DNA of 64,000 nt from the NCBI GenBank assembly GCA_017695065.1, contig JADILZ010000009.1, positions 1 to 64,000 of the forward strand, read 5' to 3'. A model generated the notes under the pieces. The model saw only the letters and a list, made by a program, of their open reading frames with translations. It ran no database searches and was not told the origin of the DNA. Position 1 is the stretch's first letter, and the number at the start of each line of letters is the position of its first letter. This DNA comes from Candidatus Cryptobacteroides excrementipullorum. Lineage in GTDB: Bacteria; Bacteroidota; Bacteroidia; Bacteroidales; UBA932. This document shows positions 30,000-38,596 of the stretch, piece after piece. The translations under genes were made by a program, and so were the position numbers.

Positions 30000-30683
30000 A
30001 TGAAAAGATTTCTATGTATCCTGCTGGCAGGCTCACTGCTTCTGAGCCTGCCGGCAAAAACACGCAAGTCGGTGTATATCATCATTGACGGGGTGCCGGC
30101 GGATCAGATTTAACGGCTTCAGCCGCCTGCGATATTCGATATCGCTTCCCATGGAGGATATGCCAGAGCATATACCGGAGGGGATGTCGGAGAGTATTCC
30201 CAGACCCCTACCATATCCGCAGTGGGCTATACCAACCTCCTTACCGCCACCTGGTACAACAAGCACAACGTCGGCGGGAATGACAATCTCAGCCCCAACT
30301 ACAACTACTGGACAGTGTTCCGTATCGCTGAGGAACAGGACCGGGACGTGGTGACCGGACTGTACTCCAGCTGGACTGACAACAGAACTGTCCTGATCGG
30401 TGAAGGCAAGCCGGAGACCGGTAATCTGAAGCTTGATATTGTCCGGGATGGCTATGACCATGACCATGTGGCCTTCCCTGCCAGAGAAAAGAGCCTGGAG
30501 ATCTTCGATATCGACGAGAAAGTGTCAGAGGAGGCGGCCGCAAGCATAAGGAAGGATGCTCCGGACCTCAGCTGGGTATATCTTTGGTACACGGACGATC
30601 TGTCCGGTCTTCCTGAGTCAAAATTTTACAAATTTGTCCTCAAGGCCCCTTCCAACCATTTGAACAGGTGGCTTCTTCGGTAA
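30000..30683 (+). pseudogene. Decayed type I phosphodiesterase/alkaline phosphatase-superfamily gene
   Basis: The start encodes a signal peptide and VYIIIDGVPADQI, the first metal-site strand of the alkaline phosphatase/nucleotide pyrophosphatase superfamily. A TAA at 30111-30113 then interrupts it. Translation continues in the same frame with clear family sequence (RLQPPAIFD, SAVGYTNLLTATWYN, DLSWVYLWYTDD), so a single substitution, most simply GAA to TAA, made the stop. After WYTDD the family sequence ends and about 27 unrelated codons lead to a stop, so the C-terminal half with the other metal ligands is gone. It lies 25 bp after the GH2 gene and was probably part of that operon. Confidence 0.85.
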
Positions 30684-30716
30684 GATTCCGTGAGGATATA
30701 CACTCTCCGTTTCAAA

Positions 30717-30818
30717 AATAAAGAGGTTTCTGAAAAGCATGGCCGCCGTGGCCTTGTGAAACGGGCGGGGCCCGCACCTTGGGGCGGGAGGGATTTACTT
30801 TTCAGAAATCTCTTTATT
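30717..30818. repeat. 21-bp inverted repeat with 60-bp spacer
   Basis: The arm 30717-30737 is matched at 20 of 21 bases by the reverse complement of 30798-30818. The spacer is very GC-rich and contains further short dyads. The right arm touches the stop codon of DPP-IV (30820). It may form a bidirectional terminator, or be the scar or ends of the event that removed the phosphodiesterase 3' half. Confidence 0.7.
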
Positions 30819-30819
30819 G

Positions 30820-33240
30820 TCAGTCATTATTGAGCTGCACAATATCCGTCCTGTCCATCTCGCTTTCCCCGAGAAGATGCTGGCTGAAATAGTCCGCCAT
30901 GCGCCAGAAGAAATATTCGTTCATGTCGCCGAATCCGTGCTTCTGTCCCGGAAGGATGAGCATGTCGAAACGTTTGCCTGCCCGGATGAGTGCATTGGCA
31001 ACGCGTATGGTGTTGGCAGGATGCACATTGTCATCTATGTCACCGTGCACCAGGAGGAGATGCCCTTTCAGGTTCTTTGCTATCTCCGGGTTGGTGTCTA
31101 TCTTATAGACGAAGGAGGTGTCACCGTTCTCGCTGACCTTCTCCTGGATGCCATGGTGCTGCTCGCTCCACCAGCGGTTGTAGATGCTGTTGTCGTGGTT
31201 CCCGGCGCAGGATACCGCCACCTTGTAGAAATCAGGGTAGGTAAGTATGGCTGCCGTTGACATGAATCCTCCTCCTGAATGTCCGTGGATACCTACACGG
31301 GTGGCGTCTATCCACGGGTATTTTGCAGCAAGTCTTTGAACCGCTGTCTTCTGGTCCTCAAGCCCATAGTCGCGGAGGTTGCCGTATCCGTAGTTGTGAT
31401 ACCACTTCGATCTGTTCGGATGTCCTCCACGGTTGCCTACGGTTATTACGATGAATCCCATCTGGGCGAGCCTGTCAGTGCGTGTCATGTTCTGGCTCCA
31501 GGATATGTTGTTGGCCTCGACCTGAGGTCCCGGATATACGTATTCTATTATAGGATAGACCTTTGTGGAGTCGAAATCGAAAGGCTTGTACATCACTCCG
31601 TACAGGTCGGTTATGCCGTCGGCGGCCTTGACCGTGAATCTTTCAGGGAGCTTGTATCCGGCATCGAAGAGCTGGGAGAGGTCGGCTTTTTCCAGATCGG
31701 CTACCTTTGATCCCGATGCGGAATAGAGGGCTGATGCCGGTACTGCGTCCACGCGGGAGTAGTTGCAGACAAGGTACCGGCCGTTGTCGTCTGTCGAGGC
31801 CCACACATCCATGTCTTTCATGTCCAGCTGTCTGAGCCCGCTGCCGTCGAAGTTCACACGGAAGGTGTGCATCTGGTACGGATTCTCGTCCTTGTCATAT
31901 CCGCAGGCGTTGAAGATGATGTAGTCCTCCGAGTCATTGACAGCCAGCACGTTCTCTACATGGAAAGGCCCCTCGGCTATGGTGCCTGCCAGTGTCCCGT
32001 CCGCATTGTACAGGTAGAGGTTAGCCCATCCGTTGCGCTCGGACCAGTGTATCATCTGCCGGCCTCCGTTCACGAGCCTGAGCGGCCGGGATTCTATATA
32101 AGTGTTCATCCTTTCCGAGATGACGGTCCTGGTGGAGTCGCTGTCTATGTCCACCCGGCAGATGTCATACCGCTTGAGGTCACGGCTTATGCGGTTGTAG
32201 TAGAAGCTGTCATTGTCCCCGAGCCAGACGCTTGAATTGTAGTCCTTATACCTGTCTGCCGTCGTCATCGGGGCTGTTTCGAACCCCGTGCTCTGGTCCT
32301 TGAACGCTACGGTCTTGATGTATTTCCCGCTCATGTCGTCGGTGGAGAATACGTATAGGAGCTCCTTGGGCCCCGGCTCTCCAGGCATCTGGTATTTGTA
32401 TGTCTTCAGTGTAGGGCGCGGTTTGCTCAGCGAATTGATTACCCAGAGTTCCTTTACCCCGCTCATGTCAAACTTCATAGTGGCGAAATGCCTTGAGTCA
32501 GGGGACCATACGAGGTAGTACGGGAAATATCTCTTCGTGGTGTCCTGCCATTCCCATCCGTTGTAGCTGTCGGCTCCCCATCCGAATTCCCTTGTGCCGT
32601 CCGAAGTTATACGATGCTCCACGATGGTGCTGTCCTTGTCGTCTTTTGCCGCCTTGGCCATGTTCTCCTGGTCCATCCAGAAAAGGTTGGCGTTTCTGGC
32701 GAAGATCCCGATTTTCCCGTCCGGGGAGACACTCACCCATGACGGATATTTCCTCTCCTCTTCCTTTCCGGTGATGTCTGTAAGCTTTTTCGACGCGATG
32801 TCGTATGAGAAGGTGAACACTTTCTTGTCTCCCCACCTGTCGATGCGGGCGGAGTCCTTCTCCGGGAGAGTGCTCTTTATCTCGAAGACGAAAGTCTTGT
32901 CGTCCTTCAGCTCGATGTTCCTTATCGGGAGATGCTGTGCGTCAAACGGGTCCTTGACTATCCCGGTTATCTCCATCGCCAGTCTGTCCATGTCGAAAAC
33001 CGGAGTCTTTTTCCCTGATTTTGCATCCACTATATAGTACTGTGTCCCGTCAGGGTCAGTCCAGCTGTACCAGAACCTGTCGGAGTTGAGGAACCAGTTT
33101 GGTGACACCCTTGTGGAGTGTACCATCTGGGATACTTTCTTGGCGGAAAACCGTTCTGCAAGCCCGTAGCCAGGCTGGCTGGCATGGAGGACTGCCGCGC
33201 CCATTGCGGCAGCCGCGAGTGTTATGAATATTTTCTTCAT
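30820..33240 (-). CDS. Dipeptidyl peptidase IV (S9 family)
   Basis: The 806-residue product has a signal peptide, an N-terminal eight-bladed propeller (about 50-540) and a C-terminal alpha/beta-hydrolase. The catalytic triad is Ser about 655 (GHSGGGF), Asp about 737 (DIDDNVHP) and His about 768 (QKHGFGD). It removes Xaa-Pro dipeptides from peptide N-termini in the periplasm. It follows the DUF3298 lipoprotein gene by 14 bp and is probably co-transcribed from its promoter. Confidence 0.93.
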   Translation of the reverse strand: MKKIFITLAAAAMGAAVLHASQPGYGLAERFSAKKVSQMVHSTRVSPNWFLNSDRFWYSWTDPDGTQYYIVDAKSGKKTPVFDMDRLAMEITGIVKDPFDAQHLPIRNIELKDDKTFVFEIKSTLPEKDSARIDRWGDKKVFTFSYDIASKKLTDITGKEEERKYPSWVSVSPDGKIGIFARNANLFWMDQENMAKAAKDDKDSTIVEHRITSDGTREFGWGADSYNGWEWQDTTKRYFPYYLVWSPDSRHFATMKFDMSGVKELWVINSLSKPRPTLKTYKYQMPGEPGPKELLYVFSTDDMSGKYIKTVAFKDQSTGFETAPMTTADRYKDYNSSVWLGDNDSFYYNRISRDLKRYDICRVDIDSDSTRTVISERMNTYIESRPLRLVNGGRQMIHWSERNGWANLYLYNADGTLAGTIAEGPFHVENVLAVNDSEDYIIFNACGYDKDENPYQMHTFRVNFDGSGLRQLDMKDMDVWASTDDNGRYLVCNYSRVDAVPASALYSASGSKVADLEKADLSQLFDAGYKLPERFTVKAADGITDLYGVMYKPFDFDSTKVYPIIEYVYPGPQVEANNISWSQNMTRTDRLAQMGFIVITVGNRGGHPNRSKWYHNYGYGNLRDYGLEDQKTAVQRLAAKYPWIDATRVGIHGHSGGGFMSTAAILTYPDFYKVAVSCAGNHDNSIYNRWWSEQHHGIQEKVSENGDTSFVYKIDTNPEIAKNLKGHLLLVHGDIDDNVHPANTIRVANALIRAGKRFDMLILPGQKHGFGDMNEYFFWRMADYFSQHLLGESEMDRTDIVQLNND

Positions 33241-33254
33241 TGTATGACAGCGGG

Positions 33255-34028
33255 TTACTTTTTGATATAGATTCCTTCGAGCTCATTCCATGGTACTGTG
33301 ACCTGGATTGCCCCCATCACGTATGGTGCGATTTCGTACTGGTTGTAAATGTATGTGACGCCTTCTTCGGATACCCTGAAATTGCCGTTCGGCTCTATTT
33401 CCCTGACAAACAGCATGGAAGTGTCCTCAGGGGACTCAAGCGAGCCTGGCAGGTGCCGGGAGAGAAGGTCAGACAGGACGCTCCGGTAGCCTTCCTTGAA
33501 GAAATCGGCTTCCGACAGCAGGGACCCTGTCCTGGTGTCGAAGTTCAGGGATGTCACCGATGTCATTCCGTGGGCTCCGCCGGTGTATGAATACTTGGTC
33601 ATTGTATATGAGATGATGCCTTCATGACTCCCGCTGATTTTTCCGTAAGTGTAGTCCGACCAGCTGAGTATGGAATGTGACATGCCGTCGCTTTCCTCCA
33701 GGAGCGGCAGATTGGCCTCCCTGTATTCGCTGACGCGGTCGTTTTTGTAGGCTTCAAGTGCCCCACTGGCATCCATCTCGGCGTATTCTTCTCCGAACAG
33801 ATTGGCTGTCAGTCCCTTCCTGAAGTTTTCCAGGGCCTCGCCCTTCAGTCCTGTTTCTGGATATTCCACTTGTATGTCGATGTCAAGAGAGTCAGCTGCC
33901 CCTTCCGCCAGAGCGAATTTTCCGTTCGATTCCACGGTCCGGGTACTCAAGCTCTCGTTGCAAGAGGTTATGGCACATAAGGCACATACAGCAGAGGCTG
34001 CTGTCAGAACAAGGTTTCTCATGATCAT
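33255..34028 (-). CDS. DUF3298/RsiV-like lipoprotein
   Basis: The 257-residue product has a lipobox (CAITSCN) and a C-terminal DUF3298 domain with the typical SYTGGAHGMTSVTSLNFDTRTG and FEEG-like FKEGYR segments. In RsiV of Bacillus this domain binds lysozyme, but this protein lacks the cytoplasmic anti-sigma part and is a plain lipoprotein. Other homologues are of unknown function. It is first in a two-gene unit with DPP-IV. Confidence 0.82.
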   Translation of the reverse strand: MIMRNLVLTAASAVCALCAITSCNESLSTRTVESNGKFALAEGAADSLDIDIQVEYPETGLKGEALENFRKGLTANLFGEEYAEMDASGALEAYKNDRVSEYREANLPLLEESDGMSHSILSWSDYTYGKISGSHEGIISYTMTKYSYTGGAHGMTSVTSLNFDTRTGSLLSEADFFKEGYRSVLSDLLSRHLPGSLESPEDTSMLFVREIEPNGNFRVSEEGVTYIYNQYEIAPYVMGAIQVTVPWNELEGIYIKK

Positions 34029-34048
34029 GAAAATTTTTGATAATCTGA

Positions 34049-34080
34049 CGAAAATAGAATATTATTTCGTAAATGCCAAA
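34049..34080 (-). promoter_or_regulatory. Predicted promoter of the DUF3298-DPP-IV unit
   Basis: TTTG (complement of 34077-34080), 20 nt, and TATTTTCG (complement of 34049-34056) give a good Bacteroidota promoter with one mismatch in the -7 box, about 20 nt before the ATG at 34028. Confidence 0.6.
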
Positions 34081-34144
34081 TCTTGGATCAGGCAATGTCA
34101 TAAAAAATGATTCCTTTTTCAGGGGGTGGATAACACATACAAAA

Positions 34145-34177
34145 AAAAGAGAGATCCTTCAACTGGACCTCTCTTTT
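34145..34177 (-). terminator. Terminator after tRNA-Leu
   Basis: On the minus strand AAAAGAGAGGTCC pairs with GGATCTCTCTTTT (13 bp, one G-U), followed by further T's. It begins eight bases after the tRNA 3' end. Confidence 0.88.
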
Positions 34178-34184
34178 GCTTGGG

Positions 34185-34267
34185 TGCGGATGGCGAGAGT
34201 CGAACTCGCACAGGCTTACGCCCACCACCCCCTCAAAGTGGCGTGTCTACCATTTCACCACATCCGC
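34185..34267 (-). tRNA. tRNA-Leu (GAG)
   Basis: The 83-nt sequence has a class II cloverleaf: acceptor GCGGATG, D-arm TGGTGAAATGGTAGACACG, anticodon loop TTGAGGG with anticodon GAG, a long variable arm, and T-arm GTTCGACTC. The discriminator is A; CCA is not encoded. Confidence 0.95.
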
Positions 34268-34283
34268 TTTTGAATTGGGACTG

Positions 34284-34313
34284 CAAAGATATGCAATTTA
34301 TTTTACATTGCAA
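34284..34313 (-). promoter_or_regulatory. Predicted promoter of tRNA-Leu
   Basis: TTG (complement of 34311-34313), 19 nt, and TATCTTTG (complement of 34284-34291) match the consensus fully and lie 16 nt before the tRNA. Confidence 0.75.
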
Positions 34314-34333
34314 CATTTTATTTGAATTTTTTT

Positions 34334-34795
34334 TCATTCCAGCTTTTTCCAGAAGACCGTCTCCCCGATTCCCATCAGCGAGCCGCGGATGCGCAGGGTG
34401 TCCGGGGAGTCGAAGGAGCAGGTGGCATTGGCGCGAATGCCGCGTGTCGGGTCATATATCTTCCCCTTTTCCCACCGCTGCCTGTCCGGATTATAGGACA
34501 GTTTCTCAATGATCACTATCCGGTCACATGGGGTGTCTCTCAGGGATTTGTCAGGGTTCTTTTCATCCAGGCGCACATTCCCGTCACTGTCCAGCCTGTT
34601 CTCGAGCCATGTCACCTGGGCCTTGAATGTGCCGTCCGTGTCCCTTGATATCCTTACTTTGCTGTTTTCCCCCTCGTGTGAGACGAAATACAGGCCGGCT
34701 ATATTGTCGGCCGACGAGTTGGGGCCGCCGTCCTGCGCCCCTGATGAAAAGACTGTGCACACCGCGCACAGAATGATGGAAAGAATCTTTTTCAT
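34334..34795 (-). CDS. DUF2147 secreted protein
   Basis: The 153-residue product has a signal peptide (ending SSGAQ) and a DUF2147 lipocalin-like beta-barrel domain: IAGLYFV at the start, GKIYDPTRGIRANATCSF in the middle and FWKKLE at the very end. The family occurs in many Gram-negative bacteria and its role is unknown. It is a single gene, divergent from rpsP. Confidence 0.82.
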   Translation of the reverse strand: MKKILSIILCAVCTVFSSGAQDGGPNSSADNIAGLYFVSHEGENSKVRISRDTDGTFKAQVTWLENRLDSDGNVRLDEKNPDKSLRDTPCDRIVIIEKLSYNPDRQRWEKGKIYDPTRGIRANATCSFDSPDTLRIRGSLMGIGETVFWKKLE

Positions 34796-34834
34796 GATGC
34801 CGAATAACTTTGTGTCATTAAGGATGATACAACA

Positions 34835-34866
34835 TTTGCAAATATACTGGAAATATGTTACATTTG
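34835..34866 (+). promoter_or_regulatory. Predicted promoter of rpsP-rimM
   Basis: TTTG (34835-34838), 20 nt and TACATTTG (34859-34866) form a full consensus promoter. The leader would be about 57 nt. Confidence 0.75.
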
Positions 34867-34929
34867 CGCCGCTTTTCTCGAGAAGAAAGGCACAGGTAAT
34901 ATCATTAATAATTTAAAAACAGATTCACA

Positions 34930-35508
34930 ATGGCTGTTAAAATCCGTTTACAGCGTCACGGAAAGAAGAATTTCGCATTCTTCCACATTGTCGTGGCAGA
35001 TTCACGCGCGCCTCGCGATGGCCGTTTCATCGAGCAGATAGGCTCCTACAATCCTAACACCAACCCTGCAACCATCGTTCTCAACTCCGAGAAGGCTCTT
35101 GCATGGCTCAATGTCGGCGCACAGCCTACGCTCGTTGCCCGCCGTATCCTTTCATACGAGGGTGTGCTCCTCAGGAAGCATCTCCAGGGCGGAGTAGCCA
35201 AGGGTGCTATCACACAGGAGCAGGCTGACCAGAAGTTCGATGCATGGAAAGCCCAGAGGGATGCAAAGATAAATGCCAAGAAAGAGGGTATCTCAAAGGC
35301 TGCTCAGGCTGCCGAGAAGGCCGCATTCGAGGCAGAGGCAAAGGTAAACCAGGAGAAGGCCGAGGCTCTTGCCAAGAAGAAAGCCGAGGCTGAGGAAGCT
35401 GCACGCGCCGCCGCTGAAGCCGCTGCTGCCGAGAAGGCTGCAAAAGAAGCAGAGGCTGCCGCTGCACAGGCTGCCGCTGAGGCTCCGGCCGAGAATACCG
35501 AGGCTTAG
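34930..35508 (+). CDS. rpsP: 30S ribosomal protein S16
   Basis: The 192-residue product has the S16 domain in residues 1-85 ([29 protein letters not shown]), an extension to about 110, and then a highly charged Ala/Lys/Glu helical tail of some 80 residues. Typical S16 proteins have 80-90 residues; the tail is a Bacteroidota feature that may form a coiled coil on the ribosome surface. It is co-transcribed with rimM four bases downstream. Confidence 0.95.
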   Translation: MAVKIRLQRHGKKNFAFFHIVVADSRAPRDGRFIEQIGSYNPNTNPATIVLNSEKALAWLNVGAQPTLVARRILSYEGVLLRKHLQGGVAKGAITQEQADQKFDAWKAQRDAKINAKKEGISKAAQAAEKAAFEAEAKVNQEKAEALAKKKAEAEEAARAAAEAAAAEKAAKEAEAAAAQAAAEAPAENTEA

Positions 35509-35512
35509 TCAC

Positions 35513-36037
35513 ATGCAGGACTTGCAGCAGATTGCCCAGGTATTGAAATCCAACGGCGCCGATGGGGAACTGATATTAGGGTTCCGTCACATCGCTCCGG
35601 AGGATATCGACGTCAAAGAACCGGTGTTCATCTGTTTTGATGGACTTCCGGTTCCTTTTTTTATCGAGTCGTTCATCCGTAAAGGGCAGTCCAAGGCCCT
35701 TGTAAGGCTTACGGGGATAAACAGCGCTGATGATGCCCTGGAAGTAGTGGGGCAGGGCGTGTATGCCGAGGCGGGAAGCCTGGATGTGCCGGTGGACGAT
35801 GATGACTTCTCCATGCTCGCCGGATGGACCCTGCTTGATGCGGACGGTACCGAGGTAGGGGAGATAGCGGACTATCTCGACATTCCGGGAAACCCGTGCA
35901 TAGAGGTAACCCTTAAAAAAGAATCTTCACGCGACGGGAACGGTGAAGCCATCATTCCTTTGCATGAAGATCTTATACTTTCTGTTGACGCGCAGAAGCG
36001 GGAGCTGGTCATGTCTGTTCCTGCCGGCCTGCTGTGA
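35513..36037 (+). CDS. rimM: Ribosome maturation factor RimM
   Basis: The product from the ATG at 35513 has 174 residues. The N-terminal RimM barrel (IAQVLKSNGADGELIL to about 85) and the C-terminal PRC-barrel (GWTLLDADGTEVGEIADYLDIPGN, about 97-120, to the end) are present. RimM assists maturation of the 30S head and binds S19. Its position after rpsP is classical; the usual next gene, trmD, is missing here. Confidence 0.92.
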   Translation: MQDLQQIAQVLKSNGADGELILGFRHIAPEDIDVKEPVFICFDGLPVPFFIESFIRKGQSKALVRLTGINSADDALEVVGQGVYAEAGSLDVPVDDDDFSMLAGWTLLDADGTEVGEIADYLDIPGNPCIEVTLKKESSRDGNGEAIIPLHEDLILSVDAQKRELVMSVPAGLL

Positions 36038-36065
36038 CAGGGCTGTTTCCGGGAAGGCCCTTCTC

Positions 36066-36710
36066 CTATTTCTGGCGGGACTCGTATTCGGCCTTTACAT
36101 CCTTGTAGAATCCTGCTACGCTCGTGTACGTGTAAGGTATGAGCCAGAAGAACCCTATACCCAATGTCAACATGCATAGGATGAACCATCCTATGAAACT
36201 GAGAAGCAGCCAGAACAGGTCGAACTTGTGCCCCCTCATCATGGCCCGGCTGCGGTCTATCGCCTCGTTTGCGGTGAGTTCAGGATTGTCTATGAGGATG
36301 AACGGTGTCATCGCATAGGAGAATGACTTTATTATACCTGGGACAATGAGAAGGAGCGCCCACAGGAATGTGAAAAGCCCCGTGAGGAAAGTTCCCCACA
36401 CGATATGCAGGTAACGGCCGAACCCGATGCGGAACATGTTGTTGATAATATCGCTGTCCCCGTCCTGGCTGAGGGTCTTGAGGCTGTTTGCATAGCCGGT
36501 CTGCAGCGGGTTGATGACGAAGATGGTGAAAAGCCAAAACAACCCGAACAAGGCGGAAGACAGGATGTAAGATACAGGGTTCATAAGTCCTGTCGCCCCT
36601 CCTGCGACCATTGACATGATGTAGAGAATGATTGTGGCCACTACGGCCGGGGCCCAGTTCCCTTTGAGGGCGGCAAGGGCTTCGTTCTTGTAATCCTGAT
36701 TTAATCTCAT
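36066..36710 (-). CDS. DUF975 family membrane protein
   Basis: From the ATG at 36710 the product has 214 residues beginning RLNQDYKNEALAALKGNW, the usual DUF975 N-terminus. Four to five hydrophobic segments follow, with the conserved pattern LIDNPELTANEAIDRSRAMMRGHKFDLF near residue 140. The family is predicted to be integral to the inner membrane; its function is unknown. It converges with rimM. Confidence 0.82.
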   Translation of the reverse strand: MRLNQDYKNEALAALKGNWAPAVVATIILYIMSMVAGGATGLMNPVSYILSSALFGLFWLFTIFVINPLQTGYANSLKTLSQDGDSDIINNMFRIGFGRYLHIVWGTFLTGLFTFLWALLLIVPGIIKSFSYAMTPFILIDNPELTANEAIDRSRAMMRGHKFDLFWLLLSFIGWFILCMLTLGIGFFWLIPYTYTSVAGFYKDVKAEYESRQK

Positions 36711-36804
36711 GGCAGTATAGAAAAAATTATCCTTGTAAATATAGCATTTTCTGCATATATCCACAAGGATAATCCTGTCAATCCGTCAATACTGTCCCAG
36801 CTTC

Positions 36805-37677
36805 TCAGTAGCTTATGCTGACAGATGCTATGACATTGTCGATGCATACGTCAATATACCCGTTCGGGAATCTGACCCTGTCGGATTCGTCGGACAGGCG
36901 GACTTCAAGCCGGATCTTGTCTATATTGCCGAGGTCACCAAGCTCGAACGGCTGCCAGCTTGTAACCAGGGAGTCGAGTCTTTCACCGTTGGCGTCATTG
37001 AGCTCGCTCGCGTCTTTCCTTGCGAGAAGATAGTCGGCATGGCCTGTCTCCTCTTCCCCAAGATAGCCGGTAGCCCTCAGGATGATGTCCCCGTTGAGGT
37101 TATACACGGTGCTGTCCACTGATTCTCCGCGGATTGTCCGCACTGCGGAAGCACTGTTGCATACATACATGCCCACCGGAGCACATGTCCCTACGCTGGA
37201 CGAGAGGAACATGATATGGTCTTCAGGCATGTTCCCGCTCTGGCGGAAATAGAGGAAGGTGTTTGTGCCGGCAGTGCCCTCCACCTCTCCGTAAACACTG
37301 TATTCGCCTGGCTCTGTGGTGCTTGGCGTGTCAGTGCCTGACCCGTCTCCTGTGCCGTCTGAAGGGGTGTCAGAGCTTTCATCTGTCCCTTCTTTCCAGT
37401 ACTGTCTTGAAAGTGCGAATCCGCCTGTAAGCGCTGTCTCTCCGCCTTTGCTTAAAAATGCGAGGGTCCCGTCCGATACAGCTCCGTCCCCTGTCAGTGA
37501 GCCTTCCTCTACAGGAAAGAGATAGACGGTGGCGCCGTTCTCAAACAAGTTCGACATGCTGGTTTCTGTTGTAGGCGGGAAAACTTCGGTGAACGATGCC
37601 TGGTAAGTGGTCCCTTTGTTTAGGCATGATGTCGTGAGCAGCATGCTTGCTGAAAGGAAAAAAATAGCTTTCTTCAT
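36805..37677 (-). CDS. DUF4465 lipoprotein
   Basis: From the ATG at 37677 the product has 290 residues with a lipobox (LLTTSC). A Thr/Ser/Asp/Gly-rich linker at about 110-130 separates two beta-rich parts. The second half, with YVCNSASAVRTIRGE and DKIRLEVRLSDE, matches DUF4465, a secreted galactose-binding-like domain of Bacteroidota. It is probably a surface or periplasmic binding protein. The open frame extends upstream to 37887, but this part is not protein-like. Confidence 0.75.
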   Translation of the reverse strand: MKKAIFFLSASMLLTTSCLNKGTTYQASFTEVFPPTTETSMSNLFENGATVYLFPVEEGSLTGDGAVSDGTLAFLSKGGETALTGGFALSRQYWKEGTDESSDTPSDGTGDGSGTDTPSTTEPGEYSVYGEVEGTAGTNTFLYFRQSGNMPEDHIMFLSSSVGTCAPVGMYVCNSASAVRTIRGESVDSTVYNLNGDIILRATGYLGEEETGHADYLLARKDASELNDANGERLDSLVTSWQPFELGDLGNIDKIRLEVRLSDESDRVRFPNGYIDVCIDNVIASVSISY

Positions 37678-37733
37678 CTTCTGTCTTTTAAAAATATCAA
37701 TACAATAAATAATATAGTCCAATGTGTTGACAA

Positions 37734-38540
37734 TCAGTAGGTCTCTATCACCGCTACCCTGACGGCACCTCCTGTGAGCCATACATCCCGGAATGAGCCG
37801 TCCTCTTCGGGGGTGAAATCCACCGCAAGGCTGTCCCTGAGGGCTGACACCGGGATGCGGACATGTCCGTTCCCGGATTTCTCCCACATCCCCGGGGACC
37901 GGAGATATGCCGCGACGGCGGATGCCGTTATGCCAGTACCACAGGCGAATGTCTCGGCCTCCACGCCCTTTTCGTATGTTCTGACTCTCAGGAGCCGCTC
38001 CGCGGACATGATTTCGGCGAAATTCACGTTCACCCCCACGGGGGCGTATTCTTCCCGATAGCGTATCTCCCGGCCTTTGCCGGCCACGTCAAGGCTGTCA
38101 AGGCCGGCCACGAAACGGACAGTATGCCTTGTTCCCGTATCTATAAACCATGAATTCCCGTTTTCTTGCTTGATATCGGTGACATTTTTCATTTTCAGAC
38201 GTACTGTTTTCCCATTTCCCTTGTTGTCAAGGATTTCCGCAGTATGGAAACCGTCGGCCGCCTCGAAGTCGAAATGTGAGATGCCCATGTCGGCTGCAAA
38301 CGCCACGATGCATCTTCCTCCGTTTCCGCACATCATCCCCCCGGAGCCGTCCGAGTTGAAATACACCATACGGAAATCATGGCGGATGCTCTTCTCAAGC
38401 AGCATCAGGCCATCTGCACCGATGCCGTAGTGCCTGTCGCACAGGCGGCTTATCTCATCGGTGTCCAGGGATATGGCCCCGGAGCGGTTGTCGGCAATAA
38501 GGAAATCGTTTCCTGCTCCCTGATATTTGTAGAGTCTCAT
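37734..38540 (-). CDS. dapF: Diaminopimelate epimerase
   Basis: The product from the ATG at 38540 has 268 residues. It has YKYQGAGNDFLIADNRSG at the N-terminus, the first catalytic Cys in GMMCGNGGRC (about residue 71) and the second in ETFACGTGITAS (about 215). It converts LL- to meso-diaminopimelate for lysine and peptidoglycan. A start at 38552 is also possible. It is last in the lysine operon, 56 bp after the aminotransferase. Confidence 0.94.
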   Translation of the reverse strand: MRLYKYQGAGNDFLIADNRSGAISLDTDEISRLCDRHYGIGADGLMLLEKSIRHDFRMVYFNSDGSGGMMCGNGGRCIVAFAADMGISHFDFEAADGFHTAEILDNKGNGKTVRLKMKNVTDIKQENGNSWFIDTGTRHTVRFVAGLDSLDVAGKGREIRYREEYAPVGVNVNFAEIMSAERLLRVRTYEKGVEAETFACGTGITASAVAAYLRSPGMWEKSGNGHVRIPVSALRDSLAVDFTPEEDGSFRDVWLTGGAVRVAVIETY

Positions 38541-38560
38541 AATGGTCTTCATTGAAGTTC

Positions 38561-38592
38561 CTCCGGCTCCAGGCCCAGCCCTCCGCCGGGAG
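38561..38592 (-). other. Intercistronic hairpin between aminotransferase and dapF
   Basis: CCGGC pairs with GCCGG around a GGCC-rich centre, with a bulged base. Its sequence resembles the hairpin at 40658-40688 in the same operon, so it may be a repeated mRNA-stabilising or processing element. Its 5' end (38592, minus strand) lies just before the 3' end of the upstream gene at 38597. Confidence 0.45.
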
Positions 38593-38596
38593 GGAA

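Noticed and set aside
36805..37887. Extended DUF4465 frame starting at 37887
   Set aside because: The part before 37677 overlaps dapF and lacks protein character; the lipoprotein signal begins at 37677.
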